DNA of 15,534 nucleotides from assembly GCA_021789795.1 (NCBI GenBank), contig JAJYJA010000026.1:2574-18107 (forward strand), written 5' to 3'. The stretch is from Deltaproteobacteria bacterium (GTDB lineage: Bacteria > Desulfobacterota > Desulfobulbia > Desulfobulbales > VMSU01). Made by a program: the position numbers and the translations under genes. Below, piece after piece: positions 8,989-15,534 of the stretch. Numbering within the stretch: the stretch's first letter is position 1; the number at the start of each line of letters is the position of its first letter. The notes under the pieces were generated by a model. That model had not been told where the DNA came from. It searched no databases and was given only the letters and a program-made list of their open reading frames with translations.

Positions 8989-11472
8989 ATGCCCTCATCC
9001 GCCGCCCGACTCCCCAAGCTCCTGGCCTGGGCCCTCCTCACCGCGCTGGGGGCGGCGGGCAACCGCTGGGGCTATCACCTGTTCTTCAACGTCGAGTTTC
9101 TGCCCGGCAGCCTGCTGACGATGCTGGCCCTGCAATGGTTGGGCTACCTACCGGGCCTGGCCGCGGCCCTGCTCGCCAGTCTCGTCACCTGGTGGCGCTG
9201 GCGGCACCCCTACCTGGTGCTGGTCATGGGCTTGGAAATGGCGGTGGTCGGCTGGCTGTCGGGCGGTCGGCCCAAGCTGGGATTGATCCTCGCCGATACC
9301 CTCTACTGGCTCTGTCTCGGCCTGCCCCTGATCAGGTTATGTTACCTCAAGGCCCTTGGCCTGCCGGAGTCCGACGTCCACATCGCCATGTACATGCTGG
9401 CGATCAACGGCATCGCCAACGCCACCCTCGCCCGGCTGCTGGCCATGTCGGTGAGCCTCCGCCAGCAGACGACCAGCCTCCCGCTCACCGAGGCGCTGTT
9501 CACCACCCTCACCCTGGCGGTGATGGCCCCCTCCTTCTTCCTCATCGTCACCGCAAGCCGCCAGACGGCCCAGGAGGCGGAGCACAACATCCGGGTGGCC
9601 CTGCGCGAGGTGAGCCGTTACACGGCCCACACCCTCCGCCTCTGGCTGACCGAAAAGACCAGACTCCTCGACAACCTGGCCTGGCAGGCGCCGCGACAGA
9701 CCCCGGCCTGGCTCCAGCAGGAGGTAGAAACCCTGCGGCGGCTCGACCCTGGGATCGCGGAACTGGGGGTGATGGGGCCGGATGCCGTCAGCCTGGCCTT
9801 TTCACCTCGTTATGCCCCGGACAGAACCAGCAACCTAGGCAAGGACTTCTCCGACCGGCCATACCTGACGGCACTTAGCCAAGCCCTAAGGCCCCGGCTT
9901 TCCGACCTCCTGGTCTCGAAGACCGGCGGGCAGCAGCGGCTGGCCGTGCTCGCCGTCCCGATCCTGAGCCCAGACCGCCACTACCAGGGGTACGTGGCGG
10001 CCAGCCTGGAATTAAACCGGCTAAAAAAACGGCTGCTGTTCAACGAATTCAAGCAGGGCCTGAGCTGTATCCTGGTGGACGGCGCCGACCGGGTGATAGT
10101 CAGCAACCAGGAAGACCCGTCCCCGATCTTCTCCCGCAGGCCGGGGACGATGAGCCAGGACGAAAAGGGGATCAGCCGCTGGCAACCGGCGGACTCGATC
10201 TTTGCCCCCGGCGACCAGTGGCGGCACTCGGCCTACGTGATCGAGACCCCCCTCGGCGGACCGTCCAACTGGCGGCTGATCGTCGAGCAGCCGCTCGCCC
10301 CCTTCTACCAGGGGCTGTTCGAGAACTACGCCGGTGAACTGAGACTGATCTTCCTGTCCCTCTTGATTACCCTGGCCGGGGTCGAGGTGGCGAGCCGCCG
10401 GGGGGTGGGGCCGATCATGCGGCTGTGGGAGATCGCCGTCTCCCTGCCCGACGAACTGGGAAAGACCAAGGAAATCGCCTGGCCCCGTAGCCGGGTGTAC
10501 GAGGTCGATCAGCTCATCATGCGCGTCCGGGAGATGGCCGACCTCCTGCGGCTGAAGTTCGCCGAGCTGCGGCGGGAGGTCAGCCGCCGGCAACGTCAAG
10601 AGCAGCTCCTGGTACAGCAGGCCAAGCTAGCGGCGGTGGGCGAGATGCTGGGGGCCATCGCCCACCAGTGGCGGCAGCCGTTGAACGCCCTGGCCCTGAG
10701 CATCCAGGACCTGGGCGAGGCCAATCGTCACGCCGAGCTGAACCAGAGTTACCTTGACGAGGCCATCGGGCAGGCCATGGGCCAGATCCGCCATCTGTCG
10801 CGCACCATCGACGACTTCAGGGACTTCTTCAAGCCCGACAAGGAGCGGGTGCGCTTCGACGCCATGGTGGCCACCGGCGAGGTGCTGCGGCTGTTTCTGG
10901 CCCAGCTTGCGGCCCACGACATCGACATCTCGCTCGTCTGCCACACCCACGGGCGCCAATTCGAGGACATCGAACATATCGTTTCCTGCCCGGCGAAAAT
11001 GGTGCTAGGATATAAAAACGAGTTCGAGCAGGTGATCTTGAACCTGGTGAACAACGCCAAGGACGCCATCATCGACCGCCAGACCCGGGGCGCAATGCCC
11101 CCCGGCGTCAAGGGCCGGATCGGCTTCGACTTCGGGGTGGAGGGCGAGGTGGTGACCATCGCGGTCACCGACAACGGCGGCGGCATACCCGAGGCGGCAT
11201 GGCCCCGGATCTTCGAGCCCTACTTCACCACCAAGGCCCCGGAAAGCGGCACCGGCATTGGGCTGTATCTCGCCAGGATCATCATCGAGGATCACCTGCA
11301 CGGCTCGCTTACGGCCCAACACCTGGCGGACGGAACCGCCTTCCTGATCACCCTGCCCGGATGCCAGGAATCAGGAGACAGGGGACAGGGAACAGGAGAC
11401 AGACGTGCCTCCCAAGACAACCAGCCCCCGGCTCCCCCCCCTGTCTCCTGTCCCCTGTCCCCTGTCTCCTGA
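8989..11472 (+). CDS. Multi-TM/Cache sensor histidine kinase, HQWRQPLN type
   Basis: An 827-aa inner-membrane sensor kinase. The N-terminal third (about 8-190) is a block of roughly six hydrophobic helices resembling a MASE-type integral sensor. A Cache-like extracytoplasmic region follows (about 200-440; note DFSDRPYLTAL and the AVPILSPDRHYQGYV strand), then a TM helix near 447-466 and a coiled coil. The dimerisation domain has H559 in AHQWRQPLN, and the ATPase has N689, D728-N-G-G-G732 and GTGIGL, all intact. The ATG at 8989 lacks a clear Shine-Dalgarno but is the only in-frame start between the repeat element and the first helix. The last roughly 36 residues (GDRGQGTGDR... to CPLSPVS) are low-complexity and encoded by an inverted repeat, so they are probably not part of the fold. 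The receiver downstream is the likely partner. The ligand is unknown. Confidence 0.9.
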   Translation: MPSSAARLPKLLAWALLTALGAAGNRWGYHLFFNVEFLPGSLLTMLALQWLGYLPGLAAALLASLVTWWRWRHPYLVLVMGLEMAVVGWLSGGRPKLGLILADTLYWLCLGLPLIRLCYLKALGLPESDVHIAMYMLAINGIANATLARLLAMSVSLRQQTTSLPLTEALFTTLTLAVMAPSFFLIVTASRQTAQEAEHNIRVALREVSRYTAHTLRLWLTEKTRLLDNLAWQAPRQTPAWLQQEVETLRRLDPGIAELGVMGPDAVSLAFSPRYAPDRTSNLGKDFSDRPYLTALSQALRPRLSDLLVSKTGGQQRLAVLAVPILSPDRHYQGYVAASLELNRLKKRLLFNEFKQGLSCILVDGADRVIVSNQEDPSPIFSRRPGTMSQDEKGISRWQPADSIFAPGDQWRHSAYVIETPLGGPSNWRLIVEQPLAPFYQGLFENYAGELRLIFLSLLITLAGVEVASRRGVGPIMRLWEIAVSLPDELGKTKEIAWPRSRVYEVDQLIMRVREMADLLRLKFAELRREVSRRQRQEQLLVQQAKLAAVGEMLGAIAHQWRQPLNALALSIQDLGEANRHAELNQSYLDEAIGQAMGQIRHLSRTIDDFRDFFKPDKERVRFDAMVATGEVLRLFLAQLAAHDIDISLVCHTHGRQFEDIEHIVSCPAKMVLGYKNEFEQVILNLVNNAKDAIIDRQTRGAMPPGVKGRIGFDFGVEGEVVTIAVTDNGGGIPEAAWPRIFEPYFTTKAPESGTGIGLYLARIIIEDHLHGSLTAQHLADGTAFLITLPGCQESGDRGQGTGDRRASQDNQPPAPPPVSCPLSPVS
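11371..11472. repeat. 32-bp inverted repeat with 38-bp loop at kinase/receiver junction
   Basis: The left arm 11371-11402 (TCAGGAGACAGGGGACAGG...) and right arm 11441-11472 (...CCCCTGTCTCCTGA) are complementary at 31 of 32 positions. Each arm is built from GGAGACAG/GGGACAGG units. The right arm supplies the kinase stop codon TGA. As RNA this would be a very stable stem that buries the AGGAG at 11394-11398. It could cut or tune expression between kinase and receiver; that effect is inference. Similar GGAGACAGGGGACAGG-type repeats are familiar to me from other bacterial genomes. Confidence 0.85.
11394..11398 (+). promoter_or_regulatory. Shine-Dalgarno-like AGGAG inside the left arm of the inverted repeat
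   Basis: AGGAG sits 6 nt before GTG 11405, the alternative receiver start. It lies inside the stem-forming left arm, so folding would hide it. It may be fortuitous, since GGAG recurs in the repeat unit. Confidence 0.3.
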
Positions 11473-11488
11473 AATGAACGTGCCTCCC
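11403..11488 (+). repeat. Direct repeat ACGTGCCTCCC, 75 bp apart
   Basis: ACGTGCCTCCC occurs at 11403-11413 and again at 11478-11488, one copy on each side of the right arm of the inverted repeat. The 75-bp offset is exactly 25 codons, so both copies read as V-P-P in the receiver's frame. This looks like a footprint of duplication or insertion at the junction. Confidence 0.65.
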
Positions 11489-12139
11489 TTTAAGCCGAGC
11501 ATCCTGTGCGTTGAAGACGAGCCCGTGGCCCGGGAACAGATGCTGAAAATCCTGCGCCGGCGGGGCCGGGAGGTGGCGGCGGCCCCAAACGGCCAGGAGG
11601 GCCTGGCCCTGTTCAGGCGGCAGGCCTTCGAGGTGGTGGTTACCGACATCCGGATGCCGGTGATGGACGGCCTGAGCATGGCCCGGCAGATGAAGGAGCT
11701 CAACCGGGACGTGAAGATCGTGGTCACCACCGCCTTCACCGACCTCTCCTACCTGATGGCGGCCATCGACCTGGGGGTGGATCAGTACGTGCTGAAGCCG
11801 GTGGAGATCGACCGGCTGCTGGCGGCCATCGACCGCTGCGCCGAGAACATCGCCATCCGCAACCAGGCCCGCCGCTACCAGACGGAGCGGGATAAGCTGC
11901 TCGCCGAGCTGCAAGCGGCCTTGGACAAGGTCAAGCTGCTGAGCGGCTTTTTGCCTATCTGCGCCGCCTGCAAGCGGATCCGCGACGACCAGGGCTACTG
12001 GCAGCAAATCGAAAGCTATATCCGCGACCACTCCGAGGCGGAGTTCTCGCACGGCATCTGCCCGGACTGCGCCCGCAAGCTCTACCCCGAGATCTTCGGG
12101 CCGGGCGGGCAGATAAAAAACAACCAAGACAAACAATAA
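11474..12139 (+). CDS. Response regulator with C-terminal paired Cys-x2-Cys tail
   Basis: A 221-aa protein. The receiver has the acidic pair in CVEDEP, phospho-acceptor D58 (VTDIRMPVMDG), a TTAFTD switch region and K108 before P. A coiled coil (about 130-155) leads to a compact tail with C163-A-A-C166, GYWQQIESYIRDHSEAEFSHG, and C196-P-D-C199. The CxxC...CxxC spacing suggests a metal-binding or redox knuckle; I recall this tail from regulators and kinases in Desulfobacterota. There is no DNA-binding domain. ATG 11474 starts one base after the upstream kinase's TGA, implying coupled translation, but lacks its own Shine-Dalgarno. The alternative is GTG 11405, which has AGGAG at 6 nt but adds 23 Pro/Ser-rich residues read from the inverted repeat. 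The shorter form fits the family better. Confidence 0.88.
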   Translation: MNVPPFKPSILCVEDEPVAREQMLKILRRRGREVAAAPNGQEGLALFRRQAFEVVVTDIRMPVMDGLSMARQMKELNRDVKIVVTTAFTDLSYLMAAIDLGVDQYVLKPVEIDRLLAAIDRCAENIAIRNQARRYQTERDKLLAELQAALDKVKLLSGFLPICAACKRIRDDQGYWQQIESYIRDHSEAEFSHGICPDCARKLYPEIFGPGGQIKNNQDKQ

Positions 12140-12156
12140 CAAGGAGAACCAAAGGG

Positions 12157-12681
12157 ATGAACGGAATCATCGCCCCCCAGGACCTCGACATCGGCCTAAA
12201 CCGGGACCTGTTCTTGCGGATGCTGATCCGCGAGCTGGCCGGCACCCTGGAGAGCATCATCGGCTACGAAGAGGCGGCCGGATACATCAGCCTGGTGGGC
12301 CAGAGCGTGGGCAACTGGATCAACGGCCTCTACCGGGAGGCCCTGGGGGTAGAGCGGCTATCCCTGGAGCAGGTGTCCGAGGTGATGGTGGACCTGAAGC
12401 GCCGTATCCAGGGCTGCTTCGCCCTGGTCGAGAGCGGCCCGGACCGGATCGTGCTCAAGAACAGCGGCTGCCCCTTCGAGGACAAGGTCTTGGACCGGCC
12501 CTCGATGTGCATGATGACCTCCAACGTCTTCGGGGTGATCACCGCCAGCAACCTGGGCTACGCCAGGGTGGTGCTAAACGAGACCATCGCCCAGGGAAAT
12601 GCGTGTTGTACGGTGACCGTCCATCTGCGCCAGGACGACGACCTGGACGCCGTGGAGGGCCGGGAGTATTACGGAAGCTGA
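12157..12681 (+). CDS. MetOD1/V4R-like small sensor domain protein
   Basis: A 174-aa soluble protein. The C-terminal half resembles the MetOD1 ('methanogen output domain 1') family: C105-P-F, then R-P-S-M-C118-M-M-T-S-N-V-F-G, then NLGYARVVLNETIAQG and C150-C151 before a final strand. MetOD1 is related in style to V4R-type ligand-binding domains and occurs in signalling proteins. The Cys pattern could bind metal or a cofactor; that is inference. The N-terminal half is helical (LNRDLFLRMLIRELAGTLESIIG). AAGGAG at 12141-12146 plus AAAGGG just before the ATG give a good ribosome-binding region. It lies 17 bp after the receiver, and its stop is 1 bp from the hybrid kinase start, so it is likely a partner or input subunit of that kinase. 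The family call is by pattern recall. Confidence 0.75.
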   Translation: MNGIIAPQDLDIGLNRDLFLRMLIRELAGTLESIIGYEEAAGYISLVGQSVGNWINGLYREALGVERLSLEQVSEVMVDLKRRIQGCFALVESGPDRIVLKNSGCPFEDKVLDRPSMCMMTSNVFGVITASNLGYARVVLNETIAQGNACCTVTVHLRQDDDLDAVEGREYYGS

Positions 12682-12682
12682 G

Positions 12683-15511
12683 ATGGAGACCCTGGCCGCC
12701 GCCCTGCGCGAGCTTTGCGATCCCTGGCCGGATGCCTGTCTCCTCGTCACCCGCGAGGGAGTGGTGGTGAGCGTCAACCAGGCCGCCGTCCGGCTCCTGG
12801 GCCGCCCCCGCCGCGAGCTTAAGGGCCGGCCCCTCACGGAACTGGTGCGTGAGCCGGGGGAGAAGGTGCGCGACTATCTGACCGCCTGTCTCCACAACCG
12901 CCAGCAGATGCCGGGCAACCTCTCCTTCACCGGCCAGGAGGAGGGCTGCCGCTGTCTGGGGTATCGGGTGCGCACCGACGGCGGCCATGGGGAGGGGCTG
13001 GTATTTTTACGCTGCCTGCGGGGCCAGTCCTCGATTAGCCAGTTCTCCGCCTTAAACCAGGAGCTGGAACGCCAGCGCCAGGCCCAGCGCCAGCTCAAAT
13101 CCGAGCGCGACCTGCTGGAGACCATCGCCCGGAACGTGGGCGCCGGGCTGTGCATCATCTCCCGCGACTACCGGGTGCTCTGGGAGAACGAGGTGATGCG
13201 CCAGGCCTGGGGAGGCACGGTGGGCAAGAACTGCTTCCGCCGCTGCGCCAGCTTCGACTCCATCTGCCCCTGGTGCGGGGCGAAAGAAATCTTCGCCACC
13301 GGCAAGCGCCAGGTGACCAGCGAGGCCAGATGCCACGACCGGGACGGGAACCTCATCTACCTGGAGGTGCTGGCCACTGCCCTGTACGACGAACAGGGGC
13401 GGGTGAATTCGGTCCTGGAGCTGGTGCTGCCGATCACCGAACGCAAGCTTAAGGAACGGCGGCTAAAGGACGACGAACGCCGGGCCGAGGCCCTTTACCG
13501 GCTCAGCCAACTGCCCTGGGCGACCAGCGAGGAACTGCTGGCCCTGGCGGTGGAGGAGGCGGCAGGGCTCACCGACAGTGAAATCGCCTTCATCCACCTG
13601 ATGGCCGACGGCGTAACCGGGCCGGAGGGACTGACCTTCTGGTCCAAGGCGGCCTTGGCCAACTGCGGGACCCTACCCCAGCCCTTCCCGGAGATCACCG
13701 GGGTCTGGGCCGAGGTGGCCCGCCAGGGCAAGCCGATGCGCCACAACGACTACCGGCAGGTAACGGCGGCCCGGCCCCTGCCCGACTGGCATTGCCCCCT
13801 AAATCGCTACCTGGGGGTACCACTACTTGAGGAAGGCCGGGTGGTGGCCATCGCCGGGGTAGGCAACAAGGCCGACCCCTACGACGACGGCGACGAGCGG
13901 CAGTTGACCCTCTTCCTGGGCCGAACGCTGGACATCCTGCGCCAGAAGCGGATGGAACGCGAGGTGCTGACCGCCAAGCGCCACTGGGAGCTGACCTTCG
14001 ACGCCATCGACGAGATGGTGACCATCCACGACCCCCAGATGCGGATCATCCAGGCCAACCGGGCGGCGGGGACCGCCATCGGCGTCGCCCCCGAAGCCCT
14101 GACCGGGAAATACTGCTACCAGGTCTTCGCCGGCCGCGAGGATAACTGCCCCGGCTGCCCTAAACTCTTGGCCCAGCGCGACCTCACCCCCCACTCGGCC
14201 ACCGTCCGCAACCAGTCACTGGGCAAGGACTTCGAGGTCTCGGTCTTCCCCATCGTGGAACAGGGCAAGATGGTTGGTTTCGTTCACACCGCCCGGGACG
14301 TGACCCACAAACTAAAACTCGAGGCCCAGCTCCGCCAGGCCCAGAAGATGGAGGCCATCGGCGTCCTGGCGGGCGGCATCGCCCACGACTTCAACAACAT
14401 CCTGATGCCGATCCTGGGCTACGCCGAGATGGCCCAGGAACGCCTGCCCCAAGACGACCCCCTGTTCAACGAGCTGACCGAAATCGTTCAGGCGGCCAAC
14501 CGGGCCAAGGATCTAGTCAAGCAGATCCTGACCTTCACCCGCCAAAACGCCCAGGAACGCGAACGTTGGCCGCTTGAGCCGCACCTGGTGATCAAAGAGG
14601 CCCTCAAACTACTGCGCGCCTCCCTGCCCGCCACCATCGACATCCAGCAATCGATCGACCCCGGCTGCGGCAGCATCCTGGCCGACCCCACCCAAATTCA
14701 CCAAATCGTCATGAACCTCTGCGTCAACGCCTACCACGCCATGCGCCATAAAACCGACGGCGTGCTGGGGGTAAGGCTGGAACGGATCGCCATCGCGGCG
14801 GGCGACTCCCTGGCGGTGCTGGGTGAATTGACGCCGGACAACTACGTGCGACTGGCGATCAGCGACACCGGCCACGGCATGGATCAGGCGACCATGGAGA
14901 GGATCTTCGAGCCCTACTTCACCACCAAGCCCCAGGGCGAAGGCACCGGCATGGGGCTGTCGATGGTCATGGGCATCGTCAAGGGATACGGCGGCCACAT
15001 CTCGGTTTACAGCGAGCCGGGGGCGGGGACGGTGTTTCACGTCTATCTTCCCGGCACCAATGAGGAGAAAACGGCAGCGGAGGCCAATGGCGGCGTGGCG
15101 CCAAGCACCCTGCCGGTGGGAGGCCGGGAACAGGTGCTGGTGGTGGATGACGAGCAGGGCATCACCACCATGATGGAGATGATGCTCCGCGAGCTGGGCT
15201 ATCAGGCCCAGGTGTTCAACCAGGGAAGCGCGGCCCTGGCCTGGCTGCGGCAGAACCCCCAGGCGGTTGACCTGTTGATCTCCGACCTGACCATGCCGGG
15301 CCTGACCGGAATAGAATTGGCCCAAGAGGCGCTCAACCTGCACCCCGGCCTGCCGGTGATCATGATCAGCGGCTTCAGCGACCTGAACACCCGGGAGACG
15401 GCGCGGGCCGCCGGCATAGACAAATTCCTGATGAAGCCGGTCGCCATCCGCGACCTGGCCGAGGCCCTACGCGAGCTGCTGGCTTCGGTAGCCAGGGGAC
15501 GGAGGGCCTAA
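12683..15511 (+). CDS. Hybrid histidine kinase, PAS-PAS-GAF-PAS-HisKA-HATPase-REC
   Basis: A 942-aa cytoplasmic hybrid kinase with no TM helix. Order: PAS (about 1-110); coiled coil; PAS (about 148-258) with C184, C188, C195-P-W-C198; GAF (about 266-416; pattern SEIAFIHL...FWSKAAL...GVWAEVARQGKPMRHNDY); PAS (about 425-545) with C478 and C489-P-G-C492; HisKA with H568 in GGIAHDFNN; HATPase with N682, DTGHGMD and GTGMGLS; receiver (about 812-935) with DDEQ, D868 and K918. The catalytic residues look complete. The two Cys-rich PAS domains suggest metal, Fe-S or thiol-redox sensing, which is inference; the CPxC pattern is familiar in PAS kinases of Desulfobacterota. The ATG is 1 bp after the MetOD1-like gene's stop. 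No output gene follows before the window end. Confidence 0.92.
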   Translation: METLAAALRELCDPWPDACLLVTREGVVVSVNQAAVRLLGRPRRELKGRPLTELVREPGEKVRDYLTACLHNRQQMPGNLSFTGQEEGCRCLGYRVRTDGGHGEGLVFLRCLRGQSSISQFSALNQELERQRQAQRQLKSERDLLETIARNVGAGLCIISRDYRVLWENEVMRQAWGGTVGKNCFRRCASFDSICPWCGAKEIFATGKRQVTSEARCHDRDGNLIYLEVLATALYDEQGRVNSVLELVLPITERKLKERRLKDDERRAEALYRLSQLPWATSEELLALAVEEAAGLTDSEIAFIHLMADGVTGPEGLTFWSKAALANCGTLPQPFPEITGVWAEVARQGKPMRHNDYRQVTAARPLPDWHCPLNRYLGVPLLEEGRVVAIAGVGNKADPYDDGDERQLTLFLGRTLDILRQKRMEREVLTAKRHWELTFDAIDEMVTIHDPQMRIIQANRAAGTAIGVAPEALTGKYCYQVFAGREDNCPGCPKLLAQRDLTPHSATVRNQSLGKDFEVSVFPIVEQGKMVGFVHTARDVTHKLKLEAQLRQAQKMEAIGVLAGGIAHDFNNILMPILGYAEMAQERLPQDDPLFNELTEIVQAANRAKDLVKQILTFTRQNAQERERWPLEPHLVIKEALKLLRASLPATIDIQQSIDPGCGSILADPTQIHQIVMNLCVNAYHAMRHKTDGVLGVRLERIAIAAGDSLAVLGELTPDNYVRLAISDTGHGMDQATMERIFEPYFTTKPQGEGTGMGLSMVMGIVKGYGGHISVYSEPGAGTVFHVYLPGTNEEKTAAEANGGVAPSTLPVGGREQVLVVDDEQGITTMMEMMLRELGYQAQVFNQGSAALAWLRQNPQAVDLLISDLTMPGLTGIELAQEALNLHPGLPVIMISGFSDLNTRETARAAGIDKFLMKPVAIRDLAEALRELLASVARGRRA

Positions 15512-15534
15512 CGAATAAGGTTAGATTGTGATCG

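Overview
The window is GC-rich and gene-dense, with every supported gene on the + strand. It most likely comes from a Desulfobacterota (former Deltaproteobacteria) genome. This rests on the protein styles: PAS/GAF hybrid kinases with Cys-rich PAS domains, a MetOD1-like small protein, a receiver with a C-terminal Cys-pair tail, and a Tll0287/DUF3365 kinase with CxxCH. It also rests on a palindromic dispersed repeat and a GGAGACAGGGGACAGG-type repeat, both of which I associate with that group. This is inference from style; no rRNA or tRNA gene is present.

Layout. (1) 1-45: right end of a palindromic repeat. (2) 100-4091: a tight three-gene signalling operon consisting of a membrane histidine kinase with a predicted periplasmic c-type-heme motif, a single-domain Rcp1-like receiver, and a REC-PAS-kinase-REC hybrid. 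(3) 4092-4510: non-coding, mostly two adjacent copies of the repeat, the second diverged and carrying a 33-bp insert. (4) 4511-8732: a YqeY-like protein overlapping by 8 nt a DEAH-box helicase of the HrpA type. (5) 8733-8988: a candidate promoter and another full repeat copy. (6) 8989-15511: a second signalling cluster consisting of a multi-TM/Cache sensor kinase, a receiver with paired Cys-x2-Cys motifs, a MetOD1-like protein, and a large PAS-PAS-GAF-PAS-kinase-REC hybrid. A near-perfect 32-bp inverted repeat sits at the kinase/receiver junction.

How the genes fit together. There are four histidine kinases, two of them hybrid, and two stand-alone receivers. None has a visible DNA-binding, cyclase or other classical output domain, and no HPt protein is visible. 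The window therefore looks like the input and phosphotransfer part of two signalling pathways whose effectors lie elsewhere. Plausible cues include redox or gas state, via the heme motif and the Cys-rich PAS and MetOD1 modules. The YqeY-HrpA pair between them is a separate, probably translation/RNA-related unit.

The most unusual material is non-coding. The repeat family has MITE-like terminal inverted repeats, 4-bp flanking direct repeats at two copies, and a conserved hairpin. One copy contains a short sequence resembling a type I-E CRISPR repeat. The junction palindrome has been absorbed into the 3' end of one gene and possibly the 5' end of the next.
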